DNA of 63,004 nt from Flavobacteriaceae bacterium. GTDB lineage: Bacteria > Bacteroidota > Bacteroidia > Flavobacteriales > Flavobacteriaceae. The position numbers and the translations under genes are program-made. The stretch is taken from assembly GCA_013214065.1 (NCBI GenBank), contig JABSPK010000018.1, positions 1 to 63,004 on the forward strand, read 5' to 3'. This document shows positions 8,905-17,414 of the stretch, in pieces (the stretch's first letter is position 1; each line of letters begins with the position of its first letter). The notes beneath the pieces were generated by a model. The model saw only the letters and a program-made list of their open reading frames with translations. It did not search any database and was not told the DNA's origin.

Positions 8905-10167
8905 TTATATGTTCGAGGCTACCTCCATCAGCAAGGCGCAAAGGTAAGCGCCTGCCGTACCGACCACATAGCCGAAGACGGCCAATAAGATCCCGACGGA
9001 AGTTAAGGACGGGTGGAACTCCGCGGCTACGACCGGTGCAGAGGCGGCCCCACCGACGTTGGCCTGGCTTCCTACCGCCAAGAAAAAATACGGCGCTTTG
9101 ATGAGCTTGGCGACCAAAATCAAGAGTCCGGCATGTATGGCGATCCATATCAACCCAATGGCGAAAAGACCCGGATTCTCGAGCACACGACCCAAATCCA
9201 TTTTCATTCCGATGGTGGCCACTAAAACGTAGATGAAGAGCCCACCGATTTTACTGGCCCCGGCGCCTTCGTAATTTTTCGCTTTGGTAAAGGAAAGTCC
9301 GATTCCGAAGGCCGTGGCGAAAACGACCATCCACAAGAACTTCGACCCCAAAGAGGACAACACTTTTTCCTTGTTTCGGATAACTTCGAAATTCGCTTCC
9401 AGGAAATCGGCGAATTGCCCTCCAAGAAAGTGCGCCAGTCCGACCCCTGCAAAAGCGAAAAAGAACAGCATGACGAAATCAGGTAGCGATGTGACACGGG
9501 CGATTTTCGCGGTGTGCTCGCTGACTTTGTGTTTCAGTTCCTCGATGGAACTGGTATCCGATCGCAACCATTTATCAATACGGTCGGTCTTACCGACACC
9601 CAGTAGGATCAAGGCCATCCAAATGTTGGCTACAACGATATCGATCAGGACCATGCCCCCGTATTTTTCAGGATTGTATTGAAACACTTCGAGCATCGCG
9701 GCTTGATTGGCACCGCCCCCGATCCAACTTCCCGCAATGGTCGAAAGACCCCGCCAAACGGCGTCAAACCCTGCCCCACCGACAGTTTCAGGAGAAAAAA
9801 TGGAGACGATCAAAATCGCCAATGGCCCTCCCATGATGATACCGGCCGTGCCGGTGAAGAACATGATCAAGGCTTTTGAACCCAAGTTCATGATCGCCTT
9901 GATATCAATGCTCAGCGTCATCAAAATCAGGGCAGCCGGAAGCAAATACCGACTGGCCACAAAGTAAAGGTTCGAGTCTTTTTCGTAAACCACGCCCGTA
10001 CTTGCCAAAATGGCAGGTAAAAGGTAACACATCAAGACCGTGGGCACTATGGTATAGAATTTCTTCCAGAATCGCGATTGCAGGGCCGATGTATAAAAAA
10101 CGAACCCAAGACAGAGTGCAAGAAGTCCAGCGATTACAGTATCGTCGGTAAAGGGAAATTGATTCAT
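8905..10167 (-). CDS. DUF819 family integral membrane protein
   Basis: The protein has 420 residues with about ten to twelve hydrophobic segments spread through the whole length. GSWIGGGANQAAMLEVF near the middle and the NVGGAASAPVVAAEFHPSL segment near the C terminus are signatures of the DUF819 (YjcL-like) family. The inverted-repeat architecture recalls transporters of the sodium-dependent anion and CPA superfamilies. A soluble stretch between residues about 200 and 235 is probably cytoplasmic. Neighbours on the same strand are a DUF5916 protein and a DUF4369 lipoprotein and do not reveal a substrate. Membrane location is certain; transport is an inference. Confidence 0.88.
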   Translation of the reverse strand: MNQFPFTDDTVIAGLLALCLGFVFYTSALQSRFWKKFYTIVPTVLMCYLLPAILASTGVVYEKDSNLYFVASRYLLPAALILMTLSIDIKAIMNLGSKALIMFFTGTAGIIMGGPLAILIVSIFSPETVGGAGFDAVWRGLSTIAGSWIGGGANQAAMLEVFQYNPEKYGGMVLIDIVVANIWMALILLGVGKTDRIDKWLRSDTSSIEELKHKVSEHTAKIARVTSLPDFVMLFFFAFAGVGLAHFLGGQFADFLEANFEVIRNKEKVLSSLGSKFLWMVVFATAFGIGLSFTKAKNYEGAGASKIGGLFIYVLVATIGMKMDLGRVLENPGLFAIGLIWIAIHAGLLILVAKLIKAPYFFLAVGSQANVGGAASAPVVAAEFHPSLTSVGILLAVFGYVVGTAGAYLCALLMEVASNI

Positions 10168-10209
10168 TTTGACAGTTGGTTTACCGTCAAATATAACAAA
10201 AAGGTCTCC

Positions 10210-12405
10210 CTAAATGTTCAACCAATAGGTCAGTTTGAGGTTGATCGAACGGCTTCTGGGCATAAAGGAATTCACGAAATAGTTGTCATTATATACCACG
10301 AATAGATCCGAAAGGGGAGCAAAACGCCATTGTAGCCTCGAATTGATTCCTAAATTATCACGTTGGTTGCTGTATTGGACCAAGGTCGACCAGAACACCG
10401 ACTTGTTGAAGGTGATGTTCACACGTGGACTGACCAGCCAAATGTCAGCCCTTGAATGCGGAGCGGGAAGGTCGATATGGTCGTATTGCATGTTCAATCC
10501 CACGGTAACCTTCGGTTGGAAACGGAGGTTAAAACTCCCTTCCATCGAATAGCGGTTGCCGTTGAAAAATTCACCGAAACTGGACTGGAACCCGTATGAG
10601 AATACCCGTCGCTGATCCGATTGGAATTCCAATTCGATATTGTTGAAATGGTATCCCGTATCCGCAGGTAAGGGCACTGCATCATCTTTACCCGTAGGTT
10701 CGAACTCGTCGGTCAAGTATACAAAGCGCTTTTGAAAACGGGCTTGCAGGCGTTCCAATGATCTGAATTCAGCGCTGGTCTCCACTGAAAGGTTGTAGTC
10801 AGAGTACAGGAAATCGAGTCCGGGTCGCCAAGTGACCACACTGAATACTTGGGCTTGGTACCTGTTCACGCTGCCTTTTTTAGGCCAATACCTGCCCTCG
10901 AAGATATTGGCGACCTTAAAGATATCCTTACGGCGGATAAAGCCCAGATCCGAATTGAACTCCTCGTCAATGGAAACCACGTCTACAAAGGCCGAAAAAT
11001 TTCGGGTGTTCTTTCCTAAATTGAATCCGAGGGAATAGTTTCCTTCACTGTCATTGGGTTGGAAGGATTTATGGGCGTAAAATTTTCCGGTCCAACTGTT
11101 ATCCGCAGAGGCCAGGTTATAATCGAGACCAATAACCCTGTTGTAGGTTTCGTCTTCCGGAAGGAAATCGGCATTGATGGCTTGTCGGTTCATAAAAAAG
11201 AAACCCAGATTCGAACGGGAGAACAGTTTTTGCTGCAAGGCGAACATCATGTTGTTGTTCGACGGGATTTCGTTGGCTTCATCCTCTTCAGTCTGTATGT
11301 TCAAGAAACCAAGACGGAGGTTGTTGTTCAGTTTGCCACTAAGGCGAACCCCCCCGATAATTCGATTTTCGATGGTATTGTCTGCCGTATCCCTGGCGAT
11401 ACCGATACGACGCGAGAAAAAGGGGTTGGCGTCACGACCCCCTCCGAAACTTCCGAATAGGTCGTTATTGTCGATGAAAAATTGCCTGCGCTCGGGTAAG
11501 GCCACTTCAAACCGGGTCAGGTTCGTAATGAAGTTATCTACCTCGACCGTGGAGAAATCAGGATTCAAGGTAAGATCGAGATTCAAGCTATTGCCAATGG
11601 ATATCTTAGCATCACCACCGACCTTAAAGTCGTTAAGGTTTTCATCGTTTTCATAGTCACGGGCGACGATGCCGTTGACGTATGGTATAATGGCCAATGG
11701 GGTGCGCGACTTGCCCAGTCCCTTCTCAAATATCATGTCTCCCATAAAAGCCAATCCGAAAATAAACTGGTTTTGTGGAATTTGCATCCAGGTGGTCCGT
11801 TCATTGGTCTGCATATCGAGGCGATAGCTGTTGAACCGCCATTTCGTTTCCCCTTCCTTGAACTTGAAAGAGGTCAATGGGATGGCCATTTCCATAATGA
11901 AATGATCATCGTTGATGGTCGATTCGCCACGCCACTTGACGTCCCATGAGGTCGTAAAACCGTTTCGGGCCGTACCGCCACCCGATATGAGGGCTTCCCT
12001 GCGAACACCAAAGGGGTTCATCCCGAAGAGGAATGCGAGGGTGCCGTCATTGAAGGTATCGAAAACCAAGCTGATTTGATCGATGCCCCCACCGCGAAAG
12101 TCACGTTGTAAAGATTGGGTGATAAAATCCCTTCCAGCAGCATTCCCTTTGATACCAACATACAAGGTGGTATCGTCATACAGCATCTTGATATTGGTCT
12201 GTTGTTCGGCCATGACCGAATCGGAAGGAAAATATTGGTGGAAATCTTGGGCGCTTTCGGCTTGAAGCCAAATCGCCTCGTCAAGTCTGCCGTCTATGGT
12301 TATGGCATCTTGGATGTGCTTAACGGTAAATGATTTTTTTTGGTTTTGCGCGTGGCCAATACCCAGAAAAAAGAGTGCGACAAGGGCAGCGTAAATTCTT
12401 GCCAT
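10210..12405 (-). CDS. DUF5916 outer-membrane protein with CBM9-like N-terminal domain
   Basis: This exported protein has 731 residues and a signal peptide ending near GIGHAQ. Residues about 25-210 match the carbohydrate-binding family 9-like fold (ITIDGRLDEAIWLQAE and DDTTLYVGIKG). The remaining 500 residues are the DUF5916 region, rich in alternating beta strands and aromatic residues and closing with NLKLTYWLNI, as expected of an outer-membrane beta barrel. Proteins of this build are widespread in Bacteroidota, often near peptidases or permeases, and no activity is established. It lies 43 bases upstream of the DUF819 gene. Confidence 0.9.
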   Translation of the reverse strand: MARIYAALVALFFLGIGHAQNQKKSFTVKHIQDAITIDGRLDEAIWLQAESAQDFHQYFPSDSVMAEQQTNIKMLYDDTTLYVGIKGNAAGRDFITQSLQRDFRGGGIDQISLVFDTFNDGTLAFLFGMNPFGVRREALISGGGTARNGFTTSWDVKWRGESTINDDHFIMEMAIPLTSFKFKEGETKWRFNSYRLDMQTNERTTWMQIPQNQFIFGLAFMGDMIFEKGLGKSRTPLAIIPYVNGIVARDYENDENLNDFKVGGDAKISIGNSLNLDLTLNPDFSTVEVDNFITNLTRFEVALPERRQFFIDNNDLFGSFGGGRDANPFFSRRIGIARDTADNTIENRIIGGVRLSGKLNNNLRLGFLNIQTEEDEANEIPSNNNMMFALQQKLFSRSNLGFFFMNRQAINADFLPEDETYNRVIGLDYNLASADNSWTGKFYAHKSFQPNDSEGNYSLGFNLGKNTRNFSAFVDVVSIDEEFNSDLGFIRRKDIFKVANIFEGRYWPKKGSVNRYQAQVFSVVTWRPGLDFLYSDYNLSVETSAEFRSLERLQARFQKRFVYLTDEFEPTGKDDAVPLPADTGYHFNNIELEFQSDQRRVFSYGFQSSFGEFFNGNRYSMEGSFNLRFQPKVTVGLNMQYDHIDLPAPHSRADIWLVSPRVNITFNKSVFWSTLVQYSNQRDNLGINSRLQWRFAPLSDLFVVYNDNYFVNSFMPRSRSINLKLTYWLNI

Positions 12406-12466
12406 GAAGCGATTTTGAATTAGTCGGGCTAATTTAAGGCGAAGCTTCGTTAAAAAAATCCCAAAA

Positions 12467-12640
12467 CTAGGTGTCGCTTCCGTTTTTCTTTTTCGGTTCC
12501 CTTTTGGCGTCTTTCAGGCTGTTCATGAGCATCCATTCAATTTGCCCGTTCGTACTCCGAAATTCGTCGGATGCCCATTTTTCAATGGCCTTGAACATGG
12601 CTTCATCCAACCGCAATGCGAATGCCTTTTTTTTACTCAT
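12467..12640 (-). CDS. Arc-like ribbon-helix-helix small protein
   Basis: This is a 57-residue open frame that is easily missed because of its size. It begins MSKKKAFALRLDEAMFKAIE, continues KWASDEFRSTNGQIEWMLMN and ends in a basic tail. The N-terminal strand with alternating KKAFALRL, followed by two helices, matches Arc/MetJ ribbon-helix-helix DNA-binding proteins. Its ATG overlaps the 3' end of the upstream hydrolase gene by eight bases, so translation is probably coupled. It is the last gene of the SPFH operon and may be its autoregulator. A protein-interaction role instead of DNA binding cannot be excluded. Confidence 0.8.
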   Translation of the reverse strand: MSKKKAFALRLDEAMFKAIEKWASDEFRSTNGQIEWMLMNSLKDAKREPKKKNGSDT

Positions 12641-13562
12641 TTGATTTGATGAATAAGGTCAATACGGAAATCAATCGTTCGGGAATCCTAAAATCGGGAT
12701 TGAGATAAGATTGTTGGTTTTCAAGGGCATCATTCACCGTTTTCAGTACATGGTTCATTTTTGGAATAATCTCATAGCGTGCATCCGGCCTGGCTTGCTG
12801 GAGCAGTTGGGCATCAGCCACGGTAATTTGGCTGTCGGCGTCCCCATTGAGAATGAGGACCGGCGCCTTTATTTTGGCGATTTCCTTGGCGGGATCCAGC
12901 GGTATCCATTCGCGCAGGAAACCCTGGTTTTGTGGTGCGAATACCGCATATAGAAAAGGGTGGACTTCAACGATGGTATCCGTGGTCATGAGTTCCGAGA
13001 CATGTTGTTCCGCCAATTTACCCAAATCGTCGTTTTGGACCGTGATCTGACGTACCAGACTTTGATCGATGGGTGTGCCAGGGCCTGCCAATGAAGTATA
13101 GCTTTTAATCGTTGTGCGCTGGGAGACCAACATACCGATCAAAGACCCTTGGCTATGGCCGATCAAGTGGACCCCACTAAATCGCCGGTCTTCGCCGAAA
13201 TGAGCGGCAATGGTCTCTACATCCTTAACGAGGTCAAAGAACGACAAGGTGTTTATGGTGCTGCGGTTTTTAGGATTCGAAGTCCGTTTATCGAACCGGA
13301 AAAACGCGATACCGTGGGCCACCAAACTATCCGATAGTTGTTTGATGTGGTCTGCTGTGGCCAATCCACCTTGGTTACCGTTCCTATCGGCATTTCCCGA
13401 ACCATGTATGAACACCACCAAAGGAAGTGAATCGTAGCCTTCCAAATAGGTCAGGGTACCCGGTAACGCAATGGTATCATTGAAGATTTCGATGTCTTCC
13501 GAAATCTTTTGGGAAACCAAGAGTAGGGGCAATAAAAAAACAAAAAATAGGATCGATCTCAT
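12633..13562 (-). CDS. alpha/beta hydrolase, secreted
   Basis: The protein has 309 residues and a signal peptide (MRSILFFVFLLPLLLVSQ). The nucleophile elbow is GHSQGS at about residue 139 and the oxyanion-hole region is VFIHGSGNADRNG. The acid is likely the Asp in LNGDADSQITV and the catalytic His is in MNHVLK. This is a complete triad of the acyl-hydrolase/dipeptidyl-peptidase-like type. It overlaps the DUF4177 gene upstream (ATGA) and the Arc-like gene downstream. The substrate is unknown; lipid or ester hydrolysis linked to the SPFH membrane protein encoded in the same operon is only a suggestion. Confidence 0.9.
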   Translation of the reverse strand: MRSILFFVFLLPLLLVSQKISEDIEIFNDTIALPGTLTYLEGYDSLPLVVFIHGSGNADRNGNQGGLATADHIKQLSDSLVAHGIAFFRFDKRTSNPKNRSTINTLSFFDLVKDVETIAAHFGEDRRFSGVHLIGHSQGSLIGMLVSQRTTIKSYTSLAGPGTPIDQSLVRQITVQNDDLGKLAEQHVSELMTTDTIVEVHPFLYAVFAPQNQGFLREWIPLDPAKEIAKIKAPVLILNGDADSQITVADAQLLQQARPDARYEIIPKMNHVLKTVNDALENQQSYLNPDFRIPERLISVLTLFIKSNE

Positions 13563-13717
13563 CGGTTCTTATCCCTTTCAAAAATAATCCGCATGGATTG
13601 TTCCGCAACATCAAGTACCACCCAACCCTGTTTGGCATGTTCGTTCAAGACATCTTCCAGGCGTTGGTTATTGTTTTTCATGCCCATTTTCCATTGGGTG
13701 ACTTTATACTCTTTCAT
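13559..13717 (-). CDS. DUF4177-type small protein
   Basis: This 52-residue frame reads MKEYKVTQWKMGMKNNNQRL, then EDVLNEHAKQGWVVLDVAEQ and ends IFERDKNR. The pattern YKV...LEDxLNEHAxQGWxxxxV...IFER is the DUF4177 signature, a small alpha-beta domain of unknown function. The start codon lies inside the 3' end of the preceding gene (overlap 13704-13717), and the stop overlaps the next start as ATGA. Both overlaps argue that it is translated. In other bacteria DUF4177 genes commonly occur next to membrane proteins, but no activity is known. Confidence 0.82.
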   Translation of the reverse strand: MKEYKVTQWKMGMKNNNQRLEDVLNEHAKQGWVVLDVAEQSMRIIFERDKNR

Positions 13718-14219
13718 TGTCGTGGTATTTTTTGATGATTTGATCGGCAGCTTCAGGGCGTTGGGTGCCGATCAATATTTTCTTTCCGTTTTTCAATTCA
13801 AGCTGAATGCCCATTGAACCTTTGACGTTATAGGCGATATCGTTACGGTTGGGGAAAAAACGGATCCCCCAACCACCGTATTCACTAATCGGCCGGTATT
13901 TTCTGGTGTAGCATTTTGAAATGTCATACCAAGAATAGCGTTTGGCCTTGCGATGGAAGGGGGCGAACCGTAGCTGTACCCCCTTTTCATCAATAGTGGT
14001 ATGCAATTTAAACAAGAAGGGCAGCCCGAAGCAAAGTAACAGGAGGACAATGACCAAGATCTGACTTAGAACATCATCTTGGGCCACTTTGTCTACCGCT
14101 TCTTCAAGAACGAACCAGCGATAACAAAAAACCCCGAGTAGGATCAAAAGGCTCCCGTTGATAAAGAGCATCCACCACTGGTTAAACCATTGTTTTTCAG
14201 AAAATACCCGCATGATCAA
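13704..14219 (-). CDS. two-helix membrane protein with PH-like cytoplasmic domain
   Basis: The product has 171 residues with two membrane helices (LFINGSLLILLGVFCYRWF and ILVIVLLLLCFGLPFLF) and a C-terminal domain of about 95 residues. That domain carries ISEYGGWGIRFFP, AYNVKGSMGIQLEL and KKILIGTQRPE, a pattern that I recall for DUF6141-type, PH-like proteins; the name is given with moderate certainty. A second possible start, three codons in, would make little difference. The ATG overlaps the stop of the SPFH gene by four bases. A role at the membrane with the SPFH scaffold is inferred from this coupling. Confidence 0.82.
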   Translation of the reverse strand: MIMRVFSEKQWFNQWWMLFINGSLLILLGVFCYRWFVLEEAVDKVAQDDVLSQILVIVLLLLCFGLPFLFKLHTTIDEKGVQLRFAPFHRKAKRYSWYDISKCYTRKYRPISEYGGWGIRFFPNRNDIAYNVKGSMGIQLELKNGKKILIGTQRPEAADQIIKKYHDNERV

Positions 14220-15076
14220 TGATTTAAAGTACCAGTGTTCAGCACAGGTGAGGCGTCTTTATCGGAGCATAAGACCACCATTAAGTTACTGACCATGGCC
14301 GCTTTGCGTTCTTCATCCAAATCGACAATGTCTTTTTCATTGAGTTCATCAAGTGCCATTTCGACCATACTGACCGCACCTTCTACGATTTTATGCCTGG
14401 CGGCGACAATGGCGGTAGCTTGCTGGCGTTTAAGCATGGCATTCGCGATTTCTTGGGCATAGGCCAAATAACCGATACGAGCTTCCAGTACTTCGATACC
14501 CGCCATCTCCAATCGGTCTTGGATTTCTTTTTCTAGGGCTTCGCTCACTTCATTGACACTTGACCGAAGCGTAATGTCTTCCTCGATTCCTTCATCGGCA
14601 AAGTTGTCATAGGGGTACATGCTAGCCAATTTACGAACGGCGGCATCGGTTTGTACACGTACGAAGTTCTTATAGTCGTCGACATCAAAGGCCGCTTTAT
14701 AGGTGTCGGTGACCCTCCAGACCAAAATCGTACTGATCATGATCGGGTTCCCCAGTTTATCGTTCACCTTGAGGCGCTCGCTGTCAAAATTACTGGCGCG
14801 AAGTGAGATCTTCCGTTTTGAATAGAGCGGATTGACCCAATACAAGCCATTTTTCTTGATGGTACCCACATATTTTCCGAAAAGCAGCAAGACGCGTGAA
14901 CTGTTCGGATTGACCAATACCAATCCGACGAACAGGATAAGTCCGAATACGGTGGCAAGGCCATACCATGGGTTTTCGGCGCGTACCCCCAAGACGATAC
15001 CGCCAAAAAATAAAAATAGGGTAACGAACAGCATGAAATAGCCATTCAACGGGGTAATGATTTTTTCGTTTGTCAT
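14216..15076 (-). CDS. SPFH/Band 7 (stomatin-like) membrane protein
   Basis: A protein of 286 residues with two N-terminal hydrophobic segments (residues about 10-60), then the SPFH domain from about 65 to 230 (NGLYWVNPLYSKRKISLRA; TILVWRVTDTYKAAFDVDDY) and a short coiled helical tail. Segments such as GIEVLEARIGYLAYAQEIA and KRQQATAIVAARHKIVEGA match stomatin/slipin and flotillin-related scaffolds. These oligomerise on membranes and organise protein quality control or lipid domains. It is the first gene of a five-gene operon in which every junction overlaps. Family assignment is firm; the role of the operon is unknown. Confidence 0.92.
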   Translation of the reverse strand: MTNEKIITPLNGYFMLFVTLFLFFGGIVLGVRAENPWYGLATVFGLILFVGLVLVNPNSSRVLLLFGKYVGTIKKNGLYWVNPLYSKRKISLRASNFDSERLKVNDKLGNPIMISTILVWRVTDTYKAAFDVDDYKNFVRVQTDAAVRKLASMYPYDNFADEGIEEDITLRSSVNEVSEALEKEIQDRLEMAGIEVLEARIGYLAYAQEIANAMLKRQQATAIVAARHKIVEGAVSMVEMALDELNEKDIVDLDEERKAAMVSNLMVVLCSDKDASPVLNTGTLNH

Positions 15077-15091
15077 GATTGCTGTGTTATT

Positions 15092-15111
15092 TGATATTAA
15101 AATGATATCAT
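15092..15111 (-). promoter_or_regulatory. candidate operator of the SPFH operon
   Basis: Fifteen bases upstream of the SPFH start is the pattern TTGATATTAAAATGATATCA with a perfect 10-bp palindrome ATGATATCAT at 15102-15111 and a second TGATAT half-site at 15092-15097, 11 bases away. The spacing is one helical turn, as expected of a ribbon-helix-helix operator. I infer, without proof, that the Arc-like protein encoded last in the operon binds here. Confidence 0.35.
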
Positions 15112-15224
15112 AAATATATTAAATCAAATTGAATTTTCCAAGGGAATTATATACTTTATTACACTATTACGATTTACTTTTGGTGTAATTAAGTGCTATA
15201 TTGGCATTGTCAAAACAAAAGGCA

Positions 15225-16142
15225 ATGATCAATAAGGACTTCAACTCGATTTTAGAATTACTTCAAGCTTTTCCAGACGAACAATCTTGCATTGATCATT
15301 TAGAGGCTCTTAGATGGAATGGAAACATTGTCAGTCCCTTTGACCCTTCTTCCAAGGTTTATGACTGCAAGGGCAACAAGTACAAGTGCAAGAGCACAGG
15401 AAAGTACTTCAACGTAAAGACCAATACCATATTCGACAATACCAAACTACCGCTTCAAAAGTGGTTTTTAGGTATTTGGTTGGTGACATCACATAAGAAG
15501 GGTATTTCGTCCATACAGCTTTCCAAAGACATTAATATCACCCAAAAAAGCGCATGGTTCATGCTGCAAAGGATAAGGCAATGTTTCGGTTTGGATGAAA
15601 ATGACCAATTAAACGGAACGGTCGAAGTGGACGAGACTTACGTTGGAGGTAACCCTAAAAACAGACACCTTAAGGTAAGAAAGGACAAATCTTTCGAAAC
15701 GCTTGATAGGTACAGAAAGAAAACCGTTTTGGGCATGGTCGAAAGAAATGGCCGGATAATCGCCAAACACGTAGGGAATGCCTCTAGGTATTGCTTGGAG
15801 CCGCCGATTAAGAAATACATTAGCAAAAGCGCCAAGATCTACAGCGACGAATGGAGTTCTTATAATGAATTAAAGGATGATTACACCCACAAGACCATAA
15901 ATCATTCTGAAGGAAAGTATGTGGTAGGAGACATACATACGAATACAATAGAAAGTTTTTGGGCAACGCTGAAAAGAGGACTTTATGGTATTTACCATTG
16001 GACTTCGAGAAAGCATCTCCATTTGTACATTGACGAATTTTGCTTTAGATATAATACAAGGCAAATAGGTGAATCAGCGAGGTTTAACCTACTTTTACAG
16101 AACACGGAGAACCACATTACCTATAAGGAATTAATCAAATGA
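15225..16142 (+). CDS. IS1595-family (ISXO2-like) transposase
   Basis: Starting at the ATG at 15225 gives 305 residues; an upstream TTG at 15201 would add eight. The N terminus carries the degenerate zinc-ribbon region SPFDPSSKVYDCKGNKYKCK typical of the Bacteroidota branch of this family. The DDE-type catalytic core follows: VEVDETYVGG supplies the first Asp, YSDEWSSY the second, and NTIESFWATLKRG the conserved NxxESFWA segment. Length and motifs are complete, so the enzyme may be active. Codon use is clearly AT-richer than in the flanking genes. Two more AT-rich genes follow downstream, and IS1595-type elements are known to carry passenger genes, so this may be a transposon with cargo. Confidence 0.9.
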   Translation: MINKDFNSILELLQAFPDEQSCIDHLEALRWNGNIVSPFDPSSKVYDCKGNKYKCKSTGKYFNVKTNTIFDNTKLPLQKWFLGIWLVTSHKKGISSIQLSKDINITQKSAWFMLQRIRQCFGLDENDQLNGTVEVDETYVGGNPKNRHLKVRKDKSFETLDRYRKKTVLGMVERNGRIIAKHVGNASRYCLEPPIKKYISKSAKIYSDEWSSYNELKDDYTHKTINHSEGKYVVGDIHTNTIESFWATLKRGLYGIYHWTSRKHLHLYIDEFCFRYNTRQIGESARFNLLLQNTENHITYKELIK

Positions 16143-16210
16143 TCTCAAAACTGAGACAAAAAACCCACCTGTCAAATAATTTGTATATATTTGTGTCTCA
16201 AAACTGAGAC
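16143..16210 (+). promoter_or_regulatory. duplicated palindromic operator around the xre-immA promoter
   Basis: The palindrome GTCTCAAAACTGAGAC (arms GTCTCA/TGAGAC) lies at 16195-16210, two bases before the ATG of the Xre-ImmA gene. A second copy with one outer mismatch, ATCTCAAAACTGAGAC, lies at 16142-16157 and overlaps the transposase stop codon. Between them is TATATTTG (16186-16193), an exact match to the Bacteroidota -7 element TAnnTTTG. The two copies 53 bases apart flank the promoter, as expected for autorepression by the Xre domain encoded directly downstream. Confidence 0.75.
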
Positions 16211-16212
16211 AT

Positions 16213-17409
16213 ATGTATAAAGATGCTGATATTTCTGCTATATACGACCTTCTGGGGATCAGTAGCCAAAAAAGTGTTAAAGACTTAATTGACGAAAAAA
16301 AAGAAGAGCTAAGAATATCTTCTGACAGACAGCTTTCAAGTCTCATTGGAATAAACAAGGACACATTAACAAGGATTATAAGTGGGGAGAGTAAAAAAGT
16401 AGACTTAATCTCCATAATCAAAATCAGTAATTTTTTAGATCTCAAAATAGAGGATACCGTCAAAGTTTATGTGTCATCCTTAAAGCCTGAATCCATTTCA
16501 GAAATTGAGGACAACAGGAAAGCTAATTTTATTGCTAGAAACTTTGATTTGGATGGACTTAAAACAATAGGGTTCTTAAAATCGAAAACGGATTTCAAGG
16601 CCATAGAAGAGCGGATTCTTAAGTTCTTTGGCATTGATAGTATTTTCGATTACAATACTTATGTAGCTTATCCTCTTTACAGCAGGGGCAAAAAGTCTGG
16701 TAATGATTTAATGAATACTTTTTGGGTCAAATCAGCTTATAGTCAGCTTGAAAAAATTAACAACCCAAATGATTTCAATGAGGATGAACTTAAAAAGCTT
16801 GTTCCAAAAATAAGACCGTATTCCAGATTGGAGGCTAAAGGACTGTTGACTGTAATTAGAGCTTTGTATGTTATTGGTGTCACCGTAATAGTGCAAAAAT
16901 ATGTTTCTAAAACCGCTGTTAAAGGGGCTACTTTTTTGGTTAATGGAAAACCCTGCATTGTACTTACCAATTATCAGGATAGATACGATATGATTTGGTT
17001 TACACTGTTCCACGAATTATGCCATGTAATGTATGATTTGGATGATGTGGAGAGAAATGGATACCACCTTTCAGGATATTCGGATGTTCTTTTATTGAAT
17101 GAGGATAGAGCGAATCATTTTGCTAGAAGTATGTTGTTTTCATCTGAGAAAATGGATTTTATCAAACCTAACATCGGCAACAAGTTTGTGGTCAACAAAT
17201 TTGCGGAGGAAAATACGGTGCATCCATCTGTAATCTATGGATTTTATCTCCATGATCTCAAGGAAGCGGAAAAGAAGAAGCTTTACCCTAAATATAGGCA
17301 TCACCTTATTAGTTCGGATACGGCTATACGAGCGGTTAAAACCAACGCCTGGACAGCAGAAGACCCTGTAACAGAAATTGAAAAAATTATTGAAAAAATA
17401 TCTAGTTAA
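16213..17409 (+). CDS. Xre-type HTH fused to ImmA/IrrE metallopeptidase
   Basis: The protein has 398 residues. Residues about 38-80 form a helix-turn-helix (RQLSSLIGINKDTLTRIISG then VDLISIIKISNFLDL). Residues about 210-390 match the ImmA/IrrE (COG2856) peptidase domain, with the zinc motif HELCH at about 267-271 and NHFARSMLFSSEKMDF following. In this family a stress or phage signal activates the peptidase to cleave a repressor; here both parts are on one chain, so self-regulation is plausible. Two matching palindromes flank the promoter. It is followed five bases later by an unknown gene and preceded by a transposase, all AT-rich. Such fusions occur in toxin-antitoxin-like and phage-response modules. 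Domain calls are firm; the biological role is inferred. Confidence 0.85.
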   Translation: MYKDADISAIYDLLGISSQKSVKDLIDEKKEELRISSDRQLSSLIGINKDTLTRIISGESKKVDLISIIKISNFLDLKIEDTVKVYVSSLKPESISEIEDNRKANFIARNFDLDGLKTIGFLKSKTDFKAIEERILKFFGIDSIFDYNTYVAYPLYSRGKKSGNDLMNTFWVKSAYSQLEKINNPNDFNEDELKKLVPKIRPYSRLEAKGLLTVIRALYVIGVTVIVQKYVSKTAVKGATFLVNGKPCIVLTNYQDRYDMIWFTLFHELCHVMYDLDDVERNGYHLSGYSDVLLLNEDRANHFARSMLFSSEKMDFIKPNIGNKFVVNKFAEENTVHPSVIYGFYLHDLKEAEKKKLYPKYRHHLISSDTAIRAVKTNAWTAEDPVTEIEKIIEKISS

Positions 17410-17414
17410 AAGCT

